A stretch of 64,000 bases of DNA from Nonomuraea glycinis (GTDB lineage: Bacteria > Actinomycetota > Actinomycetes > Streptosporangiales > Streptosporangiaceae), in NCBI RefSeq assembly GCF_014646515.1, contig NZ_BMNK01000022.1, positions 62,001 to 126,000 of the forward strand, read 5' to 3'. A model generated the notes under the pieces. The model did not search any database. It was not told where the DNA came from and saw nothing but the letters and a program-made list of their open reading frames with translations. How positions within the stretch are numbered: the first letter of the stretch is position 1; each line of letters begins with the position of its first letter. Positions 57,081 to 64,000 of this stretch are shown piece by piece. A program made the position numbers and the translations under genes.

Positions 57081-59228
57081 ATGGCCGAAATCGCCGGTAG
57101 TGCCACGATATCAGGCGTGGCCGCCGCCGAGAGCTCCCCGAAGCTCCGGATGAGCGGTATCGCGCTGGTGATGGCGGTGGTGTCCCCGGCGCTCGAGGTG
57201 ACGGCCGTGCTGGTCTGGGCCGGCCTGCCCGAGGAGTGGATGCCGCGGCTGACCGTGACTCCGCAGTCGGCCGTCGCATTGACGTTCCCGGCGGTGGGCG
57301 CGTTCCTCCTGTACTACCGGCCCCGGCTGAAGCTGGCCTGGTTGATGTGCGTGGGCGGGCTGGCGGCCGGCGTCAGCGACGTCATGGCGGCGTACATGAT
57401 GCGGGTCGCGGCGGACGGCCACCTCGTGCTGGCCGGCTACTTACGCTTCCCGAACATGGTCGGCTGGGCGGTGTGCGGCGTGACGCTGACGCTGCTGCTG
57501 CCGATGTACTCACCCGACGGCCGGCTGCCGTCGCCGCGCTGGCGGGTCGTCCCGATCGTCGGCGCCACCGCGCTGGCGGCCGAGATGCTGCGCAACGCCC
57601 TGCGCCCGAATCCTCGGCCGGAGAACTATCCGTACCCTGCCGTCATCCCGAACCCGCTGGAGGTTCCCGCCCTCGCGCCGTACACCTCCACCATCTATGT
57701 GATCACTTGGACGGTCATCTACGTCTCGATGACGCTGGCGGCCCTCTCCATGGCCTCTCGGATGCGGTACGCGAGCCCGGTGGTGCGGCGGCAGATCGGG
57801 TGGCCGCTGTTCGCGTTCACCGGCTACATCATCTGCCTGATCGTGGCCTCGTTCCGGGTCGAGCTGACCTGGCCGGCGATCATCTGGGCCGGGCTCATCC
57901 CGATCGCGATCGCCTTCTCGGCCCTGCGCTACCGGCTGTACGGGATCGACACGGTGATCAGCCGGACCTTCGTGGCCGCCGGGCTGCTGGCCGTCGTCAG
58001 CGCCGTCTACTTCGGCATCAGCGCGGCATCGAGCCTGCTCGTCGCCGGGTACGACCAGGTCGCCGGGCTGGCCGCCGCCCTGTTCGCCGGGGCGTTCTTC
58101 CAGCCGCTGCGGCGGGCGCTGCAGCGGGTCGTCGACCGGATGCTGTACGGCGACGTCGGCGATCCCGGGCTGCTCGCCGAGCGGCTGACGGAGGCGATCC
58201 GGCGCGGCGACCCGGCCAAGGCGCTGACGTCGGTGGTGGGCGTACTGCGCGAGGGACTCGCGGTCGAGGGCGTCGCCGTGGTGGTGATCGACGGCGAGCC
58301 CCGCTACGTCGAGAACGGGCAGGTGGGAGAGGAGCAGCGCAGAGTCCCGCTCGTCTGGCACGGCGAGCAGGTGGGCCACCTGCTCGTAGGCCTGCCGGGC
58401 GCGCGCCGATTCCCCGCCGCGCACAACGAGCGGATGCTGGCCGCGGTCACGCCGTACGTCGCGGACGTGGCGCACGCGGTACGCATGGCGGCCGACTTGC
58501 AACGTTCCAGGGAGCGCATCCTGACCACGCGTGAGGAGGAGCGGCGGCGGCTGCGCCGCGACCTGCACGACGGGCTGGGGCAGAGTCTGTCCAGCATGGC
58601 GATGATCATCAACATCGCCCGCAGCCGGCTGAAGGACTCGCCGGACTCGGCCGACACACTGCTGCTGCAACTGCGCTCGGGGATGGACGCCGTCGCCGGC
58701 GACATTCGCGAGCTGGTGTACGGCCTGCGCCCGCCCGCCCTCGACGACCTGGGCCTGGCGCGGGCCGTACGGGATCTCGCCGGGCAGTCCTCGCCGGCGA
58801 TCTCGATCGAGGTGGAGGTCGACGGAGACCTGTCCGAGCTGCCGGCGGCCGTCGAAGTGGCCGTCTACCGGATCGTGCAGGAGGCGCTGACCAACATACG
58901 GCGGCACGCCGAGGCGCGTACGGCCTCCGTCGTCCTGCGGCGGGAGGAGTCGGTGCTGCGGGTGACGGTCCGCGACGACGGCCGGGGGCTGCCGAAGGGC
59001 CACCGGGCCGGGGTCGGGCTGGGGTCGATGCGCGAGCGAGCGGCCGAACTGGGCGGCATCTGCGTCGTCAGCGGCCTGCCGGACGCGGGGACGCAGGTGG
59101 AGGTCATGCTGCCGCTGTCATCCACCGGGACTGGCATGGGCACGGGAGCCGCTTGGGACAGAGGTCACCGACCCGCGGCGACGGAGAGGTCCACGACGGA
59201 GAGGCCTACGAGGGAGCGGTCATCGTAG
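57081..59228 (+). CDS. Orphan NarL-type sensor kinase with large membrane domain
   Basis: 715 residues. N-terminal region of eight or so helices over about 280 residues (ALVMAVVSPALEVTAVLVWAG onward), a linker with RRALQRVVDRMLYGDVGDP, a GAF-like domain (LAVEGVAVVVIDGEPRYVENG), then HisKA_3 with RRDLHDGLGQSLSSMAM (phospho-His) and ATPase box RDDGRGLPKG with GLGSMRERAAELGG. C-terminal Thr/Arg-rich tail. No response regulator is adjacent, so it is an orphan. Similar to actinobacterial sensor kinases with 7TM-type domains. Confidence 0.88.
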   Translation: MAEIAGSATISGVAAAESSPKLRMSGIALVMAVVSPALEVTAVLVWAGLPEEWMPRLTVTPQSAVALTFPAVGAFLLYYRPRLKLAWLMCVGGLAAGVSDVMAAYMMRVAADGHLVLAGYLRFPNMVGWAVCGVTLTLLLPMYSPDGRLPSPRWRVVPIVGATALAAEMLRNALRPNPRPENYPYPAVIPNPLEVPALAPYTSTIYVITWTVIYVSMTLAALSMASRMRYASPVVRRQIGWPLFAFTGYIICLIVASFRVELTWPAIIWAGLIPIAIAFSALRYRLYGIDTVISRTFVAAGLLAVVSAVYFGISAASSLLVAGYDQVAGLAAALFAGAFFQPLRRALQRVVDRMLYGDVGDPGLLAERLTEAIRRGDPAKALTSVVGVLREGLAVEGVAVVVIDGEPRYVENGQVGEEQRRVPLVWHGEQVGHLLVGLPGARRFPAAHNERMLAAVTPYVADVAHAVRMAADLQRSRERILTTREEERRRLRRDLHDGLGQSLSSMAMIINIARSRLKDSPDSADTLLLQLRSGMDAVAGDIRELVYGLRPPALDDLGLARAVRDLAGQSSPAISIEVEVDGDLSELPAAVEVAVYRIVQEALTNIRRHAEARTASVVLRREESVLRVTVRDDGRGLPKGHRAGVGLGSMRERAAELGGICVVSGLPDAGTQVEVMLPLSSTGTGMGTGAAWDRGHRPAATERSTTERPTRERSS

Positions 59229-59288
59229 GAGTGACCTGCCCCCCTTACGAGCTCCCCCAGGCTCCGGACCCCACTTAACCTGGAGGAC

Positions 59289-60146
59289 ATGGACAGGGAC
59301 AACCTGCTCGGCCAGTTTCTGAGAGCCCGCCGGGAGCTCATCAGCCCCGAGGACGTGGACCTGCCGCCCGGCACCCGGCGACGGGTGGCGGGACTGCGCA
59401 GGGAAGAGGTGGCGATGCTGGCCGGGGTCAGCGCCGACTACTACGTACGCCTGGAGCAGGGCCGCGAGCGGCACCCGTCGGCGCAGGTGGTCGACGCGCT
59501 GGCCCGCGCGCTCGGGCTGGCCGACGACGCGGTCGCGCACCTGCACCAGCTCGCGAGTCCGGTCGTCCGCCGGCGCAGGGCTCCACGGCAGGAGAGGGTG
59601 AGCCCGAACCTGCTGCGCATGATGGCGGGCTGGTCCCACACCCCGGCCGTCGTCATGGGCCGCCGCCTGACCATCCTGGCGCACAACGCGCTGGGCGGTG
59701 CGCTGTTCGCCGGTCACACCTACAGCGGGGACCTCGTACGGCTGGTGTTCCTGGATCCGGACGCACGGGAGTTCTACCCGGACTGGGACCGGGTGGCGGC
59801 CAACACCGTCGCCGGGCTGCGGGCCGGGGCGGACGTCGACGATCCGGCGCTGGTCGAGGTGGTCGGCGAGCTGTCGCTGAAGAGCGAGAGCTTCCGGCGG
59901 CTGTGGGCGCGGCACGACGTCCGCCAGAAGACGCACGAGACCAAGCGCTTCCACCACCGCCTGGTCGGTGAGCTGACGCTGCACTACGAGTCGCTGACCG
60001 TCAACAGCGCCCCCGGCCAGCAACTGGTCGTCTATCAGGCCGAGCCGGGCAGCCCGTCCGAGCAGGCCCTCGCCCTGCTGGGCAGCCTCACGGCCGAGGC
60101 CGAGGCCGAGCGTCCTGCCGCCACGCGGCGGTCGGCCGCCGAATAA
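59289..60146 (+). CDS. MmyB-type XRE transcriptional regulator
   Basis: 285 residues. N-terminal helix-turn-helix (LGQFLRARRELISPEDV, RRVAGLRREEVAMLAGVSADYYVRLEQGRERHPS, with the family's RRVPGLRREE motif) and C-terminal MmyB PAS-like ligand domain (MAGWSHTPAVVMGRRLTIL, LVRLVFLDPDAREFYPDWD). Such regulators typically control adjacent SDRs; here an SDR follows in the same direction behind a repeat array. Confidence 0.92.
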   Translation: MDRDNLLGQFLRARRELISPEDVDLPPGTRRRVAGLRREEVAMLAGVSADYYVRLEQGRERHPSAQVVDALARALGLADDAVAHLHQLASPVVRRRRAPRQERVSPNLLRMMAGWSHTPAVVMGRRLTILAHNALGGALFAGHTYSGDLVRLVFLDPDAREFYPDWDRVAANTVAGLRAGADVDDPALVEVVGELSLKSESFRRLWARHDVRQKTHETKRFHHRLVGELTLHYESLTVNSAPGQQLVVYQAEPGSPSEQALALLGSLTAEAEAERPAATRRSAAE

Positions 60147-60233
60147 CCGCCGTACCCGATTCCCGCGGTATCCGATAACCGCCGTACCAGGGTGCCGTGC
60201 CCGTTAACCGCCGTACCCGTTAACCGCCGTACC
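60144..60233. repeat. Four copies of a 13-bp motif between regulator and SDR
   Basis: TAACCGCCGTACC at 60144, 60176, 60205 and 60221. The first includes the regulator's stop codon. A second motif, CCCGATTCCCGC, occurs at 60157 and 60234. Either operator sites or a small repeat expansion. Confidence 0.85.
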
Positions 60234-60296
60234 CGATTCCCGCCGAGCACGTGGGTCGATGCCGCGTGCCCGAAAAACACGAAACGAGAGACGTAC

Positions 60297-61025
60297 ATGA
60301 GTAACTCCAAGGTCATTCTGATCACCGGCGCCAGCAGTGGCATCGGCCGGGGCGTCGCGCTGGGGTTGGCCCGTGAGGGCCACCATGTGGTCATCGGCGC
60401 GCGCCGTGAGGACCGTCTGAAAGAGCTGGCGGAGGAGATCAGGCACGCGGGCGGCAGCGTCGACGCGCAGCGCCTGGACGTCACCGACGGCGCGGAGGTG
60501 GTCGCGTTCGCCGAGAACGCGGTGCGGCGGCACGGCCGGGTCGACGTGATCGTCAACAACGCCGGCGTGATGCCGCTGTCGCGGCTGGACTCGCTGCTGG
60601 TCGAGGAGTGGGACCGGATGATCGACGTGAACGTCCGCGGCCTGCTGCACGGCATCGCCGCGGGGCTGCCGATCTTCCAGCGGCAGGGAGGCGGGCACTT
60701 CGTGACCGTCGCCTCCGTCGGCGCCCACCAGGTGTCGCCGACCGCCGCCGTCTACTGCGCCACGAAGTACGCCGCCTGGGCGATCACCGAGGGGCTGCGG
60801 CAGGAGTCCGACCCGAGCATCCGGGTCACCACCATCTCGCCGGGGGTCGTCGAGTCCGAGCTCGCCGACACCATCACCGAGCCGGGCGCGCAGGATCTGA
60901 TGCGCGTGTTCCGGGCGGACACCATCGCGCCCGAGGCCATCGCCCAGGCGATCTCGTACGCGATCGGGCAGCCGGCCGACGTGGACGTCAGCGAGATCAT
61001 CGTCCGCCCGGCCCGGCAGCGTTGA
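60297..61025 (+). CDS. Short-chain dehydrogenase/reductase
   Basis: 242 residues from ATG 60297. Classic SDR: ITGASSGIGRGVALGLA (TGxxxGIG), NNAGVM, catalytic Ser in VASVGAHQVS, and YCATKYAAW (YxxxK). NADP-type cofactor loop with GARRED. Likely reduces a carbonyl substrate. Target of the MmyB regulator by location. The final codons form the first of three 29-bp repeats. Confidence 0.9.
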   Translation: MSNSKVILITGASSGIGRGVALGLAREGHHVVIGARREDRLKELAEEIRHAGGSVDAQRLDVTDGAEVVAFAENAVRRHGRVDVIVNNAGVMPLSRLDSLLVEEWDRMIDVNVRGLLHGIAAGLPIFQRQGGGHFVTVASVGAHQVSPTAAVYCATKYAAWAITEGLRQESDPSIRVTTISPGVVESELADTITEPGAQDLMRVFRADTIAPEAIAQAISYAIGQPADVDVSEIIVRPARQR

Positions 61026-61079
61026 TCACCGTCCGCTCGGCCTGGCAGAGTTGATCATCGTCCGGTCGGCTCGGCAGCG
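60993..61079. repeat. Three tandem 29-bp repeats across the SDR stop
   Basis: Units at 60993-61021, 61022-61050 and 61051-61079, each like GAT-CATCGTCCG-CGG-CCGGCAGCG with a few differences. The first is the SDR's C-terminal coding end, and the array ends right at the stop codon of the convergent gene. Confidence 0.85.
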
Positions 61080-61613
61080 TCAGAGCCAGCTGGCCCTGAC
61101 GGCGAGGGCCGTCCCGTCGTCCGGCGCCCTGCCGAGCTCGCCCGCCCTGACCTTGGCGAGCAGGCGTTCGACGCAGTCGATGATCTCGGGGGCGCTGGCG
61201 CGCAGCGCGTCGGCGTCCTCGGCGGCGTCGTGGCCGGCGCCCGCCTGTTCGAGCACGCCGTCCAGGTCGGACAGCCGGCCTTCGAGCCACTTGAGGGGAT
61301 CACTGGACAGTTCCCGGGCGAACACGCGGGGGCCCGGGTCCCAGCCGGTGAAGACCGGGTGATGATGGGTCCGGTCGAAGCTGCCGGGCCGTCCGTCGAC
61401 GGACTCCAGCAGGTCCACCCGCCAGATCGGCCGGTCGACGTGGATCGGGCGGGCCGAGTAGACGGTGCCTTTCAACTCTCCCTGGGCGAGTTCTCGTACT
61501 TCGAGACGAACCCCCCGTTCGGCGCCCTCTTGGCCTTTGCTCGGATTCGGGTCGCGGAAGTAGATGTCGCTCACGGCCACGCCGATGCGCTCGAAGCCGA
61601 AGACGTACAGCAT
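61080..61613 (-). CDS. Conserved hypothetical protein
   Basis: 177 residues, ATG 61613 with AAGGA upstream. MLYVFGFERIGVAVSDIYF, RGVRLEVRELAQGELKGTV, and HHHPVFTGWDPGPRVFARELS, followed by a helical C-terminal third rich in Glu and Ala. No known domain was recognised; the N-terminal part looks like an alpha/beta sandwich. Ends next to the 29-bp repeats. Confidence 0.65.
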   Translation of the reverse strand: MLYVFGFERIGVAVSDIYFRDPNPSKGQEGAERGVRLEVRELAQGELKGTVYSARPIHVDRPIWRVDLLESVDGRPGSFDRTHHHPVFTGWDPGPRVFARELSSDPLKWLEGRLSDLDGVLEQAGAGHDAAEDADALRASAPEIIDCVERLLAKVRAGELGRAPDDGTALAVRASWL

Positions 61614-61901
61614 GAGGAGTCCTTCCTGTACGGGGTGTCTCTCGGAGTATGAACAAGTGACCGGCCGGGTTCAAACAACGTGCCGCTGGATCGCGGGACG
61701 ACCCCGTACGTCAGGCTGGGTGCCGCTGATGGCCGGCGTGATCGTGCTGGCAACTGGACTCGCGTACTATGTCCGCGTTCGGGCTAGTCTGTGACCTTTG
61801 TTGTGCCCATCCGGCCACCGGAAAAGCGTTGGGAAACTGTCGGACCCCGGTGATAGAAAACAGGTTCGATGCCCACCCATCCATGGCCAGGGGGCCTTGC
61901 C

Positions 61902-63716
61902 GTGTCCAGCAGCACTTCGGAGTTCTCCGTCGCCGGCCGGTCGTACGACCGGCGTGGTCCGGTGCGATGGCTCTGGTCGCATCTGCGCCGCCACTGGCCG
62001 GCCATGACCGGGTTCCTCGGCGGCTCGCTGATCATGGTGGTGCTCAACGCCATGGTCCCCCAGCTGACCGGCCAGGCGTTCGACGCCGTGCTGGGCGCGC
62101 GGGGCGAGCCGATGGCCGCACTGGGCCTGATCTCGCTGGCCCTGCTGGCGATCGTGCTGGCCCGTGGCCTGTTCGACCTCGTCGCTCGGCTGTCCGGCGA
62201 GGTCCTGGCCAAGCGGCTGGAGCGGGACGCCCGCGACGAGCTCTACGTGAGCTTGCTCAGCAAGAGCCAGACCTACCACAACCGGCAGCGGGTGGGCGAT
62301 CTGATGGCCCGCGCGGCCAACGACATCCGCCAGCTGTCCATCATGATCACTCCTGGGGTCGACCTGATCGTCGACTCCGGACTCACCGGCCTGGTGCCGC
62401 TCTTCTTCATCGCCACGATCGACCCGCGGCTGCTGCTGGTGCCCGGCACCTTCGCGGTCCTGTTCGTCTTCGCGCTCTGGCACTACATGCGGCAGCTCAA
62501 CCCGGTGGCGACCCGCATGCGCGAGGAGTTCGGCGACCTCAACGCGGGGCTGAGCCAGGCCGTGCGCGGCATCGAGGTCATCAAGGTGACCGCGCAGGAA
62601 GGGCAGGAGCGGGGCCTGTTCCGCATCCGCGCCCGCCGCTACCGCGACTCCTTCGTGCGCAACGGCCTGGTCCAGGCCCGCTACCTGCCCACGCTGCTGT
62701 TCGCCGTCGCGATGGCCGGGGCGCTGTGGCACGCCCTCTACCTGCACGGCGCGGGCGCGATCACCATCGGTGAGCTGGTGGCGTTCATGGGGCTGATGAG
62801 CATGCTCGGCTTCCCCACCCAGATCTCCATCTTCACCTTCTCGCTGGTCCAGCTCGGCATCGTGTCCTCGCGCAGGATCCTGGACGTCATCAACGCCGAG
62901 ACCGAGCTGGAGCAGCGCGCCGACGGCCACACCGCCCCGATGACCGGAGAGATCGTCTTCGACGATGTGACGTTCGGCTACGGGGAGGGGGATCCGGTGC
63001 TGCGCGGGGTGTCGTTCACCGTGCGGCCGGGTGAGACGGTGGCGATCGTCGGCGAGACCGGCTCCGGCAAGAGCACGCTCAGCAAACTGGTGCCGCGCAT
63101 CTACGACGTCACCTCCGGCCGGATCCTCGTCGACGGGGTCGACGTGCGCGACTGGGAGCTCGACTCGCTGCGCTCCCAGATCTCCACCATCGAGCAGGAC
63201 ATCGTGCTCTTCTCCCGCTCCGTGGCCGAGAACATCGCCTTCAGCCTCGGGCAGCGCGCCGATCGCGAGGACGTGATCAGGGCGGCCGAGGACGCCCAGG
63301 CCGCCGAGTTCATCGCCGAGCTCGACGACGGCTACGACACCGTCATCGGCGAGCGCGGCGTGACCCTCTCGGGCGGCCAGCGGCAGCGGCTGGCCATCGC
63401 GCGGGCGCTGCTCACCGACCCGGCGATCCTCGTGCTCGACGACTCCACCAGCGCCATCGACTCCGCCACCGAGGACAAGATCCAGCAGGCGATCGGCCGC
63501 ATCCTCGACGGCCGCACCACGCTCCTGATCACCCACCGGCTCTCCCAGATCCGCTGGGCGGACAAGGTCCTGCTGCTCAGACGCGGCGAGCTGGTCGACT
63601 ACGGCACCCACGACGAGCTGATCGAGCGCAGCGGGCTCTACCGGCGCATCTTCGCCCACTACGACGAGGTCGCCGACCCGGCGGTCATGGCCGGCGAGCA
63701 GGAAGGGGCACGCTGA
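61902..63716 (+). CDS. ABC exporter half-transporter, first of a pair
   Basis: 604 residues from GTG 61902, with AGGGGG upstream (an ATG at 61869 is in frame but has less). N-terminal six-helix exporter domain (WPAMTGFLGGSLIMVVLNAM onward) with the coupling helices, and a C-terminal nucleotide-binding domain: Walker A GETGSGKST, Q-loop ISTIEQD, signature LSGGQRQRLAIARALL, Walker B ILVLDDSTSAIDS, H-loop ITHRLSQ. The Walker B ends in Asp-Asp rather than Asp-Glu (VLDDSTS), as in the degenerate half of heterodimeric exporters. The next half starts in its stop codon (TGATG). Confidence 0.95.
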   Translation: MSSSTSEFSVAGRSYDRRGPVRWLWSHLRRHWPAMTGFLGGSLIMVVLNAMVPQLTGQAFDAVLGARGEPMAALGLISLALLAIVLARGLFDLVARLSGEVLAKRLERDARDELYVSLLSKSQTYHNRQRVGDLMARAANDIRQLSIMITPGVDLIVDSGLTGLVPLFFIATIDPRLLLVPGTFAVLFVFALWHYMRQLNPVATRMREEFGDLNAGLSQAVRGIEVIKVTAQEGQERGLFRIRARRYRDSFVRNGLVQARYLPTLLFAVAMAGALWHALYLHGAGAITIGELVAFMGLMSMLGFPTQISIFTFSLVQLGIVSSRRILDVINAETELEQRADGHTAPMTGEIVFDDVTFGYGEGDPVLRGVSFTVRPGETVAIVGETGSGKSTLSKLVPRIYDVTSGRILVDGVDVRDWELDSLRSQISTIEQDIVLFSRSVAENIAFSLGQRADREDVIRAAEDAQAAEFIAELDDGYDTVIGERGVTLSGGQRQRLAIARALLTDPAILVLDDSTSAIDSATEDKIQQAIGRILDGRTTLLITHRLSQIRWADKVLLLRRGELVDYGTHDELIERSGLYRRIFAHYDEVADPAVMAGEQEGAR

Positions 63717-64000
63717 TGGGCTTCATCATGGACGGCCTGGACGCCGAGGACTACGACCGCACCTACAACGACCGTGACCTGCTGCGCCGGATCCTGTCCT
63801 ACTTCCGGCCCAAGCTCGGCCGCATGCTCCTGGTGGCGGCCATGATCGTGCTGCTGTCGATGAGCCAGGCGGCCGTGCCCCTGCTGATCAGCTGGGGCGT
63901 GGACGCCATCGAGGCCGGCACGATCACCGACGTGGGCGGGCAGCTCGCGGCCGGACTGCTGCTCGTCGGCGGGCTGGGCTGGCTGTTCAACTACGTACGC
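63716..64000 (+). CDS. ABC exporter second half, truncated by window edge
   Basis: 95 codons from ATG 63716, overlapping the previous stop. A charged N-terminal tail (MDGLDAEDYDRTYNDRDLLRRIL) and the first membrane helices (MLLVAAMIVLLSMSQAAVPLLI). Partner in the heterodimeric exporter; the nucleotide-binding domain and the rest lie outside the window. Confidence 0.88.
   Translation, partial: MGFIMDGLDAEDYDRTYNDRDLLRRILSYFRPKLGRMLLVAAMIVLLSMSQAAVPLLISWGVDAIEAGTITDVGGQLAAGLLLVGGLGWLFNYVR

Noticed and set aside
61564..61794. Small plus-strand frame with a C-terminal hydrophobic stretch before the ABC exporter
   Set aside because: Its first half is antisense to the supported hypothetical gene at 61080-61613, it has no ribosome site, and the hydrophobic run alone is not evidence of a gene.

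Overview
The window is about 70% or more GC, with strong G/C third-position bias, many GTG/TTG starts and dense ATGA/TGATG gene overlaps. The gene content is typical of a filamentous actinobacterium: WhiJ-type XRE/DUF397 pairs, many actinobacterial two-component systems, F420/LLM oxidoreductase, NfeD/SPFH pair, L,D-transpeptidase lipoprotein and MmyB-type regulators. I infer a Streptosporangiales-like chromosome (Nonomuraea or a relative). The order is inferred, not proven. No rRNA, tRNA, transposase, integrase or CRISPR array was seen.

Layout. 1-2053: end of a MATE-type flippase and a secreted propeller-like protein. 2099-4387: a YefM/RelE-type toxin-antitoxin pair and two unknown proteins. 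4593-7315: two cupins, a quinone-oxidoreductase-like MDR enzyme and a small secreted protein. 7411-11936: the most interesting region, an ATP-grasp RiPP cassette (precursor, ATP-grasp ligase, PIMT-like methyltransferase) next to a DUF397/XRE regulator pair and bounded by two copies of a ~74-bp terminator-like repeat. 11999-15531: aldo/keto reductase and regulator, then LLM oxidoreductase with MarR. 15651-23122: L-2-hydroxyglutarate oxidase, two OmpR-type response regulators around one histidine kinase, and two coupled dynamin-like GTPases. 23080-27704: LysR regulator, the kbl/tdh threonine-degradation operon and a Gfo/Idh/MocA dehydrogenase. 27764-28568: a small coupled gene pair behind a perfect 35-bp palindrome, probably toxin-antitoxin-like. 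28710-31467: SPFH/NfeD membrane pair and an L,D-transpeptidase. 31543-35307: the homogentisate operon (hmgA, an unknown gene, fah) with an IclR regulator. 35393-40448: secreted and membrane proteins, an FAD amine oxidase and an MFS transporter. 40838-42768: a free-standing RloA/RloB (AbiL-like) defence pair. 42777-46774: EF-hand protein, trehalose-synthase-like GH13 enzyme and cytochrome bd subunits. 46978-53638: two NarL-type two-component systems, a desaturase and small proteins. 53843-61613: YdeI-like protein, hydrolase, SnoaL-like protein, TipA-like MerR regulator, an orphan sensor kinase, and an MmyB-type regulator with an SDR. 61902-64000: a heterodimeric ABC exporter running off the end.

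How genes work together. The RiPP cassette encodes peptide, macrocyclising ligase and a methyltransferase expected to form an aspartimide; it appears to have been inserted behind a DUF397 gene with duplication of that gene's tail and terminator. The tyrosine/homogentisate operon and the threonine operon are catabolic modules. Two compact modules, 27799-28568 and 40838-42768, look like toxin-antitoxin or phage-defence units. Short tandem repeats recur inside genes and at gene ends across the window (22238, 23286, 46872, 60144, 60993), pointing to active repeat expansion in this genome.
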